Below are positions 7,227-15,655 of a stretch of DNA of 64,000 nt, piece by piece. The DNA is taken from positions 29,359 to 93,358 of the forward strand of contig NZ_JAAIJQ010000011.1 in the NCBI RefSeq assembly GCF_010820565.1. Direction: 5' to 3'. Made by a program: the position numbers and the translations under genes. The number at the start of each line of letters is the position of its first letter. Within the stretch, counting starts at the first letter, position 1. The notes under the pieces were generated by a model. That model did not search any database. It was given only the letters and a program-made list of their open reading frames with translations, and was not told where the DNA came from. The DNA comes from Thiorhodococcus minor. Its GTDB lineage: Bacteria; Pseudomonadota; Gammaproteobacteria; Chromatiales; Chromatiaceae.

Positions 7227-8969
7227 ATGCAGGCATCGCCGATGCCACCCGAGCCGCTAGCGCCTGACGCTGCGGGATGTCGCGGCGAATCCCTCGGGCA
7301 CAGGCCGAGATCCGCCCTGGTGGTCGAGCCGGATCCCGCGCAGGCCGAATTGATCGCGGCAGTGCTGCGCGAGCAGGGCTGTCTCTCCGCGCAGGTGGCC
7401 ACCGCCGAAGCGGCCATCGCCGACTTCGACCGGCGCAGGCCCGACATCCTCTTCATCGCCGCCGACCTGCCGGGCATGGACGGGCTGGCGGCGACGCGCG
7501 AGATCAAGCGGCTCGCCGCTGGGCGCTTCCTCCCCATCATGCTGCTGGCGCACAAGCGGGACGAGGCCTTGCTGCTCAGCAGCGTCGAGTCCGGCGCGGA
7601 CGATTTCCTGCTCAAGCCGCTTGAGCCGGGCCTGATCAAGGCCCGCATCATGGTCATGGAGCGCGTGTGCGAGCTCCAGCACCGCGTGAGCGAGCGCAAG
7701 CGGACCATCGCCGCCATGCTCGAGAACGAGCGGGTCGAGCAGGCGCTCGCGGAGCGCGTGCTCAGCCGCGCGGTCGAGGAGCGCAATGTCGTCATGGATC
7801 GGCTCGACCTTCTGCAGCGCTCGGCGGCCATCTTCAGCGGCGACATCGTCCTGACGCAGCATCTCCCGGACGGCGGTCTACGGCTCCTGGTCGGCGACTT
7901 CACCGGACATGGTCTGGCTGCAGCCGTGGCCGCATTGCCGATCGCCGATGCCTTTCACGCCATGACCGTCAAGGGCGTGAGCGATATCTCCCTGCTGACC
8001 GAGCTCAATCGCAAGCTCTTCCAGCTGCTCCCGACCGACCGCTTCATGGCCGCGATCCTGGTCACTGTGCCGGCGAGCTGCACCGAGCTGCGCTGGTGGA
8101 ACGGCGGCATGCCGAGCGGCTGGCTGCGGACCGCGAACGGGCTGCGGGAGCTGACGGCCCATGCCCTGCCGCTGGGAATCCTGCCCGATCTGCCCTGTGA
8201 CGAGGTCGCGCGCCGCGTCCACGTGCGTCGCGGCGATCGTCTGCTGCTGATGACGGACGGGCTGCTGGAGGCGCATGACACCCAGGACGAGATGTTCGTG
8301 CACGCCGGCCTTCGCCAGTCGCTGGCGTCTTGGGCGCCCGGGATGCCTCTTCTGCCGACCCTGCGGGAGGCCTTGGACGCGCATCTCGCGGGCACCGAGC
8401 AGGCGGACGACATTGCGATCGTCGATCTGCCGATCGAGCCGAGCATCTTTGCGCGGCGTGTGCGCCTATCCGGTCAGCGTCCGCGCGTGGGCTGGGACGT
8501 CGCCATCGTGCTCGAGGACGAGCGGCTCAAGAGCCAGCCAACGCTCGAGACGCTGCTGGATCCGTTGGGCCTTGCCGAGGGTCTGCGCAAGGAAATGGTC
8601 ACGCTCGAGACCATCTTCACCGAGCTCTACTCCAATGCCTTGGAGCATGGCGTGCTGAAGCTGGATTCATCGCTGAAGGCGACGAGCGAGGGCTTCGCGA
8701 CCTTCTACCGCGAGCGTGCGCGGCGGCTTGACGACCTGCGGGGCGCTCGGGTGTCTGTCGAGATCCGATTCGAGCCGAGCGGCGAGGGCGGCTGCGTCTG
8801 GCTGCGCATCTGGGATTCGGGCGAGGGCTTCAGCGAGGAGTCGGTCCGCGCGCTCTGGAGCGACCCCGCCCGCCCTTGGGGGCGGGGCATCCCGTTGGCT
8901 CGGGAGCTGTGCGACACCTTGGAGTTTCAGGGAAATGGCTCACAGGTCGAGGCGACCTATCGGTGGTAG
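7227..8969 (+). CDS. HsbR-like switch protein 1: pseudo-receiver, PP2C phosphatase, HATPase
   Basis: The 580-residue protein has three parts. The receiver-like domain (~30-150) reads RPDILFIAADLPGMDG, so the phosphoacceptor Asp expected four residues before PGMDG's leading MM/VI position is Ala, and the conserved Thr of strand 4 is Ala (MLLAHKRDE); LKPL keeps the Lys. The PP2C/SpoIIE domain (~190-400) keeps its metal ligands in SGDIVL, GDFTGHG, LLMTDGL and ADDIAIVD. The C-terminal ATPase (~440-580) keeps its N box (FTELYSNALEHG), G1 (DSGEGF) and G2 (GRGIPLA). It starts 8 bases after the STAS gene. Kinase and phosphatase arms look active; phosphorylation control looks lost. Confidence 0.9.
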   Translation: MQASPMPPEPLAPDAAGCRGESLGHRPRSALVVEPDPAQAELIAAVLREQGCLSAQVATAEAAIADFDRRRPDILFIAADLPGMDGLAATREIKRLAAGRFLPIMLLAHKRDEALLLSSVESGADDFLLKPLEPGLIKARIMVMERVCELQHRVSERKRTIAAMLENERVEQALAERVLSRAVEERNVVMDRLDLLQRSAAIFSGDIVLTQHLPDGGLRLLVGDFTGHGLAAAVAALPIADAFHAMTVKGVSDISLLTELNRKLFQLLPTDRFMAAILVTVPASCTELRWWNGGMPSGWLRTANGLRELTAHALPLGILPDLPCDEVARRVHVRRGDRLLLMTDGLLEAHDTQDEMFVHAGLRQSLASWAPGMPLLPTLREALDAHLAGTEQADDIAIVDLPIEPSIFARRVRLSGQRPRVGWDVAIVLEDERLKSQPTLETLLDPLGLAEGLRKEMVTLETIFTELYSNALEHGVLKLDSSLKATSEGFATFYRERARRLDDLRGARVSVEIRFEPSGEGGCVWLRIWDSGEGFSEESVRALWSDPARPWGRGIPLARELCDTLEFQGNGSQVEATYRW

Positions 8970-9064
8970 CCTAGCAAGGATCCCGACCGTTTCGCTGCGC
9001 CCGCGTCCAGGCCCGATGGACGCTCCGAACAGCGCTCCTCGACCCTGGGTTTCGAGCTCATCAG

Positions 9065-10741
9065 ATGCAGTCCTCAATCGCCCACTGCTGCTCAGCCGAG
9101 GAGGCTCGGCCCGACCCACCCTCGGTACAGGTGGCGGGCTGGCGCGGCAAGGCGCTGGCGGTCGACGGCGACCCCGGCAATCTCCTGCTGTTGCAGCGCA
9201 TGCTCGAGCGCATGGGATTCGCGGTCGGGACGGCCGGCAATGGCCTGGAGGCGCTCGCGCAATTCGCGGCCCTGCGGCCCGACCTGGTGGTCCTGGACGT
9301 CGTCATACCGGGCATCGATGGGATGGAGGCCGGCCGGCGCATCAGATCCATGTCCGAGGGCGACTTCGTGCCCATCATCTTTCTCACCTCCCTGGCCGAC
9401 GAGGCGTCCATGATGGACTGCATTCGGGCGGGGGGCGACGATTTCCTCACCAAGCCCTTGAGCTTCAAGCTGCTACAGGCGCGCGTGATGATCACGGAGC
9501 GTTTCAGGGATCTGCAGCGGACCATGGCGGCGAGCAGCGAGCCGCTCGCCGAGCTACTGGAGCGCGAGCAGTCCGAGCAGCGCCTGGCGGAGCGTGTCTT
9601 CAGCCGAGCCATCAACAGCCGTAATGTCGAGACCCAGGCCATTGCGCTCATGCAATGCTCGGCGGCGACCTTCAACGGCGACCTCGTGCTGACGCAGGGC
9701 CTGCCGGACGGTGGTTTGCGCATTCTCATGGCGGATATCACGGGGCACGGGCTGGGTGCCGCCATCGGTGCGCTGCCGGTGGCCGAGGCCTTCCATGCCA
9801 TGACGCTCAAGGGCGTGGAGGATCTTCAGGTCCTCGAAGAGGTCAACTGCAAGCTCTACGCCATTCTGCCGTCCGATCGCTTCATGGCCGCCTCCATGGT
9901 AAGCATCTGTGGAAACGGGCGGCGCTTGACCTGGTGGAACGGCGGGATGCCGAGCGGCTGGCTGCGCTCCCGCGGCGGGCTGACCGAGCTGGCCTCGCAT
10001 GCATCGCCGCTGGGTGTCCTGCCGCAGCTGATGCCGAGCGATGCGCCCCGTGTCTTGAGCGTTCAGGACGACGACGGTCTGCTCTTGCTCTCGGATGGCG
10101 TGATCGAGGCCGTCGACGCCGATGGCGTGGCCTTCGGCGATGGGCGGCTGAGTCAGCACCTCCAGGTATGGCCGCACGGAGGGCCTGTCTTCGGCGACTT
10201 GCGCGCGGCTTGGGAGCGTCACTGCGGCAGCGCCGCGCTCGTGGACGACGCGGCGCTGCTCGAGCTGGCTATCGGTCCGTCTCCGCTCGATTCCGCCGCG
10301 CTGGAGGTCGGTCGGGCGTGGCGCGGCGGCTGGCGCTGGTCGGTCGAGCTCGGGTCCGACCAGGCGGAGGGCCTCTTCCCCCTCAAGACCGCACTCGCTC
10401 CGCTCGGCCTGCTCGACGGATTGGACCGGCAAGCCGAGGTGCTGGAGGAGATTCTGAGCCAGCTCTGCGAGCAGCACGGCGGATCCATGCGCCGATCTGG
10501 AAATCCAGCCGTTTCCGCTCGCCATGGCGGCTCGCTCAAGGTCCTGATCCAATTCGACCCGCTGCCCCATGGCGGGCGTTTCGTCATCCAGGCGAGCGGC
10601 CGCCTATCAGCCGATGCCTGGCGGTCCGGCCGCTCCTGCTCAGGCCCCGCGAATGGTCTCGCGGGCGGGCTGGAGGCGTTCTGCCACTCCGTGCGCTATG
10701 ACGCCGACAAGGGCATGATCGAGGCTCACTACCTCTGGTGA
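9065..10741 (+). CDS. HsbR-like switch protein 2: receiver, PP2C phosphatase, degenerate HATPase
   Basis: A 558-residue paralogue of the preceding protein. Its receiver is complete: RPDLVVLDVVIPGIDG has the phosphoacceptor Asp, IIFLTSLADE the Thr and LTKPLS the Lys. The PP2C domain keeps NGDLVL, ADITGHG, LLLSDGV and VDDAAL. The C-terminal part aligns with the ATPase of the paralogue (last residues HYLW against TYRW) but lacks the N-box Asn (LSQLCEQHGGS), the G1 Asp (QASGRLS) and a clear G2 box, so it should not bind ATP. It is best read as a receiver-regulated STAS phosphatase. The 95-base gap to the previous gene suggests shared transcription. Confidence 0.88.
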   Translation: MQSSIAHCCSAEEARPDPPSVQVAGWRGKALAVDGDPGNLLLLQRMLERMGFAVGTAGNGLEALAQFAALRPDLVVLDVVIPGIDGMEAGRRIRSMSEGDFVPIIFLTSLADEASMMDCIRAGGDDFLTKPLSFKLLQARVMITERFRDLQRTMAASSEPLAELLEREQSEQRLAERVFSRAINSRNVETQAIALMQCSAATFNGDLVLTQGLPDGGLRILMADITGHGLGAAIGALPVAEAFHAMTLKGVEDLQVLEEVNCKLYAILPSDRFMAASMVSICGNGRRLTWWNGGMPSGWLRSRGGLTELASHASPLGVLPQLMPSDAPRVLSVQDDDGLLLLSDGVIEAVDADGVAFGDGRLSQHLQVWPHGGPVFGDLRAAWERHCGSAALVDDAALLELAIGPSPLDSAALEVGRAWRGGWRWSVELGSDQAEGLFPLKTALAPLGLLDGLDRQAEVLEEILSQLCEQHGGSMRRSGNPAVSARHGGSLKVLIQFDPLPHGGRFVIQASGRLSADAWRSGRSCSGPANGLAGGLEAFCHSVRYDADKGMIEAHYLW

Positions 10742-10838
10742 GCCCCTGATTCGACTGGCCTCGCACCCTCGCGCGTGGATCTGACTCGGATCTCTTTGCA
10801 GAGGGCGAGCCCCGGCGAGGCGCGTGCCTCCCGACGCG

Positions 10839-11279
10839 CTACTGCACGATGAACCCGGTGAAATAGAGTCCGCTGATGGCGGGCTGTCCGGCTTGGGTGG
10901 TCATGGCCTCGCGCAGGTCGGTCAGCAGCTCGCTGCGCAGGGTCTCGCGCGCGTCCGTGGTCATGAGCGTGCTGCCATCGCGTCCGGCCAGCAGGCTGAT
11001 GAGGCGGTCGCGAATGCGCGGCATGTGGTGCGTGACGAGATCCGCCTCCTCGTTGCTCTCGATGTAGAGCTGGATGTCGACACGCAGATACTTGGAGCCA
11101 CGCGTGCGCTCGAGGTTGACCACGATGGGTGGGTCGAGCTCCATGTAGCCGGGAAAGCCGGCACCCATGGGGTCACTGCCACTACTGGCCAGGGTGCCCA
11201 TGGCAGGAAATGACAGACAGGCGGCGAGGACCATGGCTGCCGCGCGCTTGATCGATTTCTCACTGCATATCGATTTCAT
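10839..11279 (-). CDS. FliL-like secreted/membrane-anchored protein
   Basis: A 146-residue protein with an N-terminal hydrophobic segment (AAAMVLAACLSFPAMGTLA) and a FliL-type domain: PGYMELDPPIVVNLE, YLRVDIQLYI, HHMPRIRDRLISLL, RETLRSELL and the terminal YFTGFIVQ. FliL family members sit at the flagellar basal body near the stator, but stand-alone homologues occur without flagella. The hydrophobic segment ends in an Ala-x-Ala-like region, so it could be either an anchor or a cleaved signal. No flagellar structural gene is seen in the window, and the gene is transcribed against the switch genes. Confidence 0.8.
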   Translation of the reverse strand: MKSICSEKSIKRAAAMVLAACLSFPAMGTLASSGSDPMGAGFPGYMELDPPIVVNLERTRGSKYLRVDIQLYIESNEEADLVTHHMPRIRDRLISLLAGRDGSTLMTTDARETLRSELLTDLREAMTTQAGQPAISGLYFTGFIVQ

Positions 11280-11821
11280 ACTCTACCTCGCGTTTGCGCT
11301 GGTATGGATCCTGAGGAGAGCCTTCAGCTCCCTGCCTTGACGGCTGTCTCTCATCGGCGCCGGTTCGAAAGGGTTGGCAATGGGCCAACATGCCCTCACA
11401 GCCTAAGGCAATCAGGGGCATCCCGACTGTTAAGCGCGTCAACAACCCGAAAGATCGCCACTGGGCCTGGCGGGCATGGGCGAGGTCGAGCGCCCGATGG
11501 ACGCATGCGCTGGCCCTAGGGTGAGTGCGTCGACTCTAGCGGGTAAGAGCCAGGAGGCTTGCGGCCTCTGCTTGACGGCATCGCGCCCGGCGCGCAATGG
11601 TGTCGTTTCGAGCCCAGTCATGCCGATGAGGGGCAGGAATGGGAGAGCGGCGATCATGGGAGGGCGGCAATCAGAAGCGCTCTGGCCGCGAAGCCGAGCT
11701 TGGTGTGCGTGCTCGCGGGGCTGCCGGAGCGCCAGGCGCGTGCCGGCTGGCTTGCGGGAAGCCTGAAACCAGCTTGCGCGGCTCGGCGTTGCGCCTGCGG
11801 CACAGGCTGCGCGGAGGAATG
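11280..11821. other. Intergenic region (540 bases), no gene recognised
   Basis: The region lies between the divergently transcribed FliL-like gene and the small Cys-motif gene. Open frames exist on both strands but have arginine- and alanine-rich chance composition and no recognisable domain. It should contain both promoters. I see no repeat or RNA structure that stands out. Confidence 0.45.
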
Positions 11822-12157
11822 ATGTCATTTCAGGGACTGGCCGATCAGCGCCCTCGGTCGCGAAAACCGGATAGCGTGACGGCGATGCGTGGTCTCATCG
11901 CGGAGATCCGCGCGCGCATGCCCTTCGCGTCCGCCGAGGCGCAGATCTGCTCTGGCGACTGCAACGGCTGCTCAAGGAAGCTGCTGGACTACCTCGAGTC
12001 CGAGCTGGATGCCTGGGAGCTGCGATTGGGTGAAGGCGAGACGCCTGGCCTCGATGATCTGTCGCGGCTCATTCGCATCAGTAAGAAGGTCTATCGCGTT
12101 CTTGCGCGTAACGGACTCGTGGATGCGCGCCAAGCGGCCACGGACTCGGGCGACTAA
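11822..12157 (+). CDS. Conserved-looking small protein with a CxxxCxxC motif, function unknown
   Basis: A 111-residue, mostly helical, acidic protein. It contains QICSGDCNGCSRKLLDYLES, giving a tight Cys cluster (C-x3-C-x2-C), followed by a charged helical region and VYRVLARNGLV near the end. ATG 11822 is preferred over the adjacent ATG 11819 because GGAGG at 11813-11817 is better spaced from it. Coding bias and a good ribosome site support a real gene, but I do not recognise the family. The Cys cluster could bind metal, though three cysteines alone are not proof. It sits between switch/flagellar-type genes and an Hpt gene. Confidence 0.65.
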   Translation: MSFQGLADQRPRSRKPDSVTAMRGLIAEIRARMPFASAEAQICSGDCNGCSRKLLDYLESELDAWELRLGEGETPGLDDLSRLIRISKKVYRVLARNGLVDARQAATDSGD

Positions 12158-12170
12158 GGGACTCGGGCAG

Positions 12171-12578
12171 CTAGAAGGTGGGCGGGGAAGGGCCGGCCCG
12201 GTCCATCGCCTCGTCCGATGCCTTGTCGCGGGCCAGCAGCAGCTGCGATTTGCGCAGGACCTCTTCGAAGGCGTCGTCGCAACGCTGGGCATCCTCGATG
12301 CGGGCGGCGCGCTCGAGTGCCGAGATCGCCGCGTCCAGCGCCGGGACACCACAGTAGCCCGTGGCGCTGCGCAGCTGGTGCGCGTATTCGGCAAGCCCAG
12401 GCCAATCGTGCTCGGCCAGGCATGCCTTGAGGGCGTCCAGCTCCTCGGGGAGTCCATCGAGCAAGGCCGACATGAGCTCGGCGGCCAGTGCGCGATCGCC
12501 GCCGGCGCTCTCCAGCGCTGCGGCTTCGTCGTAGATTGCCGTGGGGACGGCAGCGGGCGCTGTTTCGTTCGTGCTCAT
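12171..12578 (-). CDS. Hpt-domain phosphotransfer protein
   Basis: A 135-residue single-domain histidine phosphotransfer protein. The helical bundle carries EYAHQLRSATGYCGVPAL, where the His is the phospho-accepting residue (family pattern AHxLKGSAxxxGA). Such proteins relay phosphate between hybrid kinases and response regulators. ATG 12578 is chosen because GGAG lies ~9 bases upstream; an in-frame ATG at 12593 is possible. No hybrid kinase is adjacent; the intact receiver of the second HsbR-like protein is one possible partner, which is conjecture. It ends 13 bases from the convergent small Cys-motif gene. Confidence 0.85.
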   Translation of the reverse strand: MSTNETAPAAVPTAIYDEAAALESAGGDRALAAELMSALLDGLPEELDALKACLAEHDWPGLAEYAHQLRSATGYCGVPALDAAISALERAARIEDAQRCDDAFEEVLRKSQLLLARDKASDEAMDRAGPSPPTF

Positions 12579-12804
12579 CTTCGCGCTCTCCATGCTGTTG
12601 CCTAGGACGCGGAAGCCGTCCGATATCGCTTGCGTACAAGCGAGATTCGATGCGGACGAGACGCTGTGCAAGCGAAACTCTACCGGCATCGCCGGCCCCG
12701 GGTCTAGCCGCGTATCCGTTGCCGTCCTCGGCCCCGACGCTTTAAGCTGCGTGCCTTTGCTGCCAGGCCGTCGCGTGGTCCTGAGCGCGGCCCCGGAGGA
12801 GTCA

Positions 12805-13695
12805 ATGCCACATCCAACCATCGAAGACTGCGTGGGCCGGACGCCGCTCGTGCGCTTGCGGCGCCTGCCGGGCGAGACCAGCAATTTAGTGCTCGCTAAG
12901 CTCGAGGGGAACAACCCCGCCGGCTCGGTCAAGGACAGGCCCGCCCTCAACATGATCCGGCGCGCCGAGGAGCGCGGCAGCATCAAGCCCGGCGACCTGC
13001 TCATCGAGGCCACTAGCGGGAATACCGGCATTGCCTTGGCGATGGCGGCGGCCATGCGCGGCTACCGCATGCGTCTGATCATGCCGGAGCACATGAGCGA
13101 GGAGCGCCGCGGCGTCATGAAGAGCTTCGGCGCGGAGATCCTGTTGACGCCCAAGGCCGGCGGCATGGAGGCCGCGATCGACCTGGCGAGCGAGATGGAG
13201 CAAAGGGGGGAGGGGATTCGGCTGGATCAGTTCTCCAACCCGGACAATCCCGCGGCCCACTACGAGACCACGGGACCCGAGATCTGGGAGGACACCCAGG
13301 GGCGGATCACCCACTTCGTCAGCGCCATGGGCACGACCGGCACCATCATGGGCACCGGCCGCTACCTCAAGGAGCGGAATCCGGAGATTCAGATCGTCGG
13401 CGTGCAGCCCGAGGAGGGATCCAGCATCCCCGGGATCCGGCGCTGGCCGGAGGCCTATCTGCCGCGCATCTACGATCCGGCGGGCGTCGACCGTATCATC
13501 GACATCACCCAGGCCGTCGCCGAGCAGACGGCGCGCGAGCTTGCGGCGCGCGAGGGCATCTTCGGCGGGGTATCCTCCGGCGGCGCCGTGGCAGCCGCGC
13601 TGCGCCTTTCCGCCGAGGTGCAAGAGGCCGTCATCGTCGCCATCATCTGCGACCGGGGCGACCGCTACCTGTCGACCGGTGTTTTTCCTGCCTGA
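12805..13695 (+). CDS. cysM: Cysteine synthase B (O-acetylserine sulfhydrylase)
   Basis: A 296-residue PLP enzyme making cysteine from O-acetylserine and sulfide or thiosulfate. The PLP lysine lies in NPAGSVKDRPALNMI, the substrate loop in EATSGNTGIALA, and the phosphate-binding region in SAMGTTGTIMGTGRYLKE; GVSSGGAV follows near the end. Length and the RRGVMKSFGAEILLTP segment favour CysM over CysK. ATG 12805 follows GGAGGA at 12795-12800. In a sulfur-oxidising organism this gene serves assimilation. It is followed at 114 bases by rlmD. Confidence 0.95.
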   Translation: MPHPTIEDCVGRTPLVRLRRLPGETSNLVLAKLEGNNPAGSVKDRPALNMIRRAEERGSIKPGDLLIEATSGNTGIALAMAAAMRGYRMRLIMPEHMSEERRGVMKSFGAEILLTPKAGGMEAAIDLASEMEQRGEGIRLDQFSNPDNPAAHYETTGPEIWEDTQGRITHFVSAMGTTGTIMGTGRYLKERNPEIQIVGVQPEEGSSIPGIRRWPEAYLPRIYDPAGVDRIIDITQAVAEQTARELAAREGIFGGVSSGGAVAAALRLSAEVQEAVIVAIICDRGDRYLSTGVFPA

Positions 13696-13763
13696 GCGAC
13701 AGGTCTCGGCTACCCTGTCGGCTGGAATCGACCAGCCGCCAGCCGCTGGCGTCAGCGTCCAAT

Positions 13764-13799
13764 GACTGCCAACTGCCAACTGCCAACTGCCAACTGCCA
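13764..13799 (+). repeat. Short tandem heptamer array (AACTGCC)
   Basis: Four perfect AACTGCC units (13771-13798) preceded by one GACTGCC unit form a 35-base array ten bases upstream of the rlmD start. It overlaps a wider CCAGCCGCCAGC-like tract. Unit length and number are too small for a CRISPR array. It could slip and change the spacing of the rlmD leader. Confidence 0.8.
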
Positions 13800-13809
13800 T
13801 TAGCCAATC

Positions 13810-15141
13810 GTGTCGAGAAGATCCAAGAAGCCCATTCCGCAAGCGCCCGTCGAGGCCGAGATCGAATCCCTGACCCACGAAGGACGCGGTCTGACCCATG
13901 TCGACGGTAAGACGGTGTTCGTCGACGGCGCGCTCGCGGGCGAGCGGGTGCGCTTCCGCTACCGCCGCGTCCAGCGCCGTTTCGATGAGGCGGTCGTCGA
14001 GGAGGTCCTGAGCGCCTCGCCAGACCGCGTCGACCCGAAGTGCCCGCATTTCGGCGTCTGCGGCGGCTGCAGCCTCCAGCACCTGGACGCCCAGGCGCAG
14101 ATCCGCATCAAGCAGGAGAGTCTGCAAGACGTCTTCACCCGCATGGGGAAGGTCGAGCCGGAGCGCTGGCTGGCGCCGCTCACGGCGGAGCATTGGGGCT
14201 ATCGCCGCAAGGCGCGGCTTGGCGTGCGCCGCGTCGCCAAGAAGGGACGGACTCTGGTCGGCTTTCGCGAGCGGGGCAATTCCTTTCTCGCGGACCTGAC
14301 GCGCTGCGAGGTGCTGCACCCCATGGTTGGCGACCGGCTCCAGGTCATTGGTGACACCATCGATCAGATGTCCATCCGCGATCAGCTGCCGCAGATCGAG
14401 GTCGCCATGGGCGACGCGGCCTGCGTCCTGGTCTTTCGCGTCATGCAGACGCCCACACCCGAGGACGAGGCCCTGCTCCTCGAGCTGGGCGAGCGCAAGG
14501 GCTTTCGCATCTATCTGCAGGAGGGCGGCATCGATACCGTGCGCCCCCTGCCGGGCCAGGAGACGGCGCTCAGCTTCAGTCTGCCGAATCACGACGTCGA
14601 GCTGGACTTTCTGCCGACTGATTTCACCCAGGTGAACCTCGAGCTGAATCGCCGCATGGTCGACCAGGCGCTGGGGCTGCTCCAGGTCGAGCAGGGGGAT
14701 CGCGTGCTGGATCTCTTCTGCGGACTCGGAAACTTCACCCTGCCGCTCGCACGTCAGGCGGCCGAGGTGGTGGGCGTCGAGGGCGATGCCGGCCTGGTGG
14801 CGCGGGCGCTGGCCAATGCGGAGCGCAATGGAATCGGCAACGCCAGCTTTCACACCGCCGACCTCTATGGCGAGCTCGACCATCAGCCCTGGATGCGCCA
14901 GAGCTTCTCCAAGGTCCTCTTGGATCCGCCGCGCAGTGGCGCGCTGCAGGTGCTGGACTGGCTGCCGCGGCTCGGCATCGACCGCATCCTCTATGTCTCC
15001 TGCTATCCCGCAACCCTGGCGCGCGATGCCGACCGTCTGGTGAATGCCCTGGGCTATGAGCTGCGCGCCGCGGGCGTGATGGACATGTTCCCGCACACGG
15101 CGCACGTCGAGTCCATGGCCCTGTTCGAGCGCCGGTCCTAG
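13810..15141 (+). CDS. rlmD: 23S rRNA (uracil(1939)-C5)-methyltransferase RlmD
   Basis: A 443-residue TrmA/RumA-family enzyme that methylates U1939 of 23S rRNA. The N-terminal TRAM domain (~10-70) is followed by the iron-sulfur cysteines in CPHFGVCGGCSLQH, the SAM motif DLFCGLGNFTLPLA, the LLDPPRSG segment and the catalytic cysteine in YVSCYPATLARD; the end MDMFPHTAHVESMALF is typical. It starts at GTG 13810, with no strong ribosome site in front, directly after the heptamer repeat. Length is normal for the family (E. coli 433). Confidence 0.95.
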   Translation: MSRRSKKPIPQAPVEAEIESLTHEGRGLTHVDGKTVFVDGALAGERVRFRYRRVQRRFDEAVVEEVLSASPDRVDPKCPHFGVCGGCSLQHLDAQAQIRIKQESLQDVFTRMGKVEPERWLAPLTAEHWGYRRKARLGVRRVAKKGRTLVGFRERGNSFLADLTRCEVLHPMVGDRLQVIGDTIDQMSIRDQLPQIEVAMGDAACVLVFRVMQTPTPEDEALLLELGERKGFRIYLQEGGIDTVRPLPGQETALSFSLPNHDVELDFLPTDFTQVNLELNRRMVDQALGLLQVEQGDRVLDLFCGLGNFTLPLARQAAEVVGVEGDAGLVARALANAERNGIGNASFHTADLYGELDHQPWMRQSFSKVLLDPPRSGALQVLDWLPRLGIDRILYVSCYPATLARDADRLVNALGYELRAAGVMDMFPHTAHVESMALFERRS

Positions 15142-15187
15142 CTGGGGGCGCCGCCTGTCTGGGCTGAATTGACCCAAGGAGGTCCGC

Positions 15188-15655
15188 ATGCCTGTCGAGA
15201 TCGAGCGCAAGTTCCTGGTCCGCGGCGACGGCTGGCGAGCCGACGTCGAGGAAGAGACGCGCATCCTGCAAGGCTACCTGGCCGATGGTCCGCGGGCGAC
15301 GGTGCGTGCCCGCATCAAGGGCGATCTGGCCTATCTCACCATCAAGGGGGCGACCAGCGGGATCAGCCGCTCGGAGTACGAATACCGCATTCCGGTGGAA
15401 GATGCGGAGGCCATGCTCCGCGAGATGGCGATCTCCTCGGTCATCGAGAAAGTCCGCTACCATGTCCGCGTCGGGAGCCACCTCTGGGACCTGGACGTCT
15501 TCGCGGGTGAGAACCAGGGGCTGGTGATGGCCGAGATCGAGCTGGATGCCGAGGATGCGGACTTCCAGCGCCCGGATTGGGCCGGCGAGGAGGTCTCGGA
15601 CGACCCGCGCTATTTCAATGCCGCGCTTGCGAAGCATCCTTACTCAGGCTGGTAG
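15188..15655 (+). CDS. CYTH-domain inorganic triphosphatase
   Basis: A 155-residue CYTH protein of the NeuTTM type. The signature ExExK is present as PVEIERKFLV, and the tunnel-lining basic and acidic residues recur (VRARIKGDLAYLTIKG, EYEYRIP, IEKVRY, LDVFAGENQGLVMAEIEL). Bacterial members hydrolyse inorganic tripolyphosphate using Mg2+. ATG 15188 follows AAGGAGG with ideal spacing. Its end overlaps the start of the binding-protein gene by 38 bases, suggesting coupled translation. Confidence 0.92.
   Translation: MPVEIERKFLVRGDGWRADVEEETRILQGYLADGPRATVRARIKGDLAYLTIKGATSGISRSEYEYRIPVEDAEAMLREMAISSVIEKVRYHVRVGSHLWDLDVFAGENQGLVMAEIELDAEDADFQRPDWAGEEVSDDPRYFNAALAKHPYSGW

Noticed and set aside
13764..13799. 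Possible CRISPR-like array
   Set aside because: Heptamer units without spacers; far too short and contiguous.
12886..15264. Minus-strand open frame of 792 codons across cysM and rlmD
   Set aside because: Antisense to two well-supported genes; no recognisable protein family.
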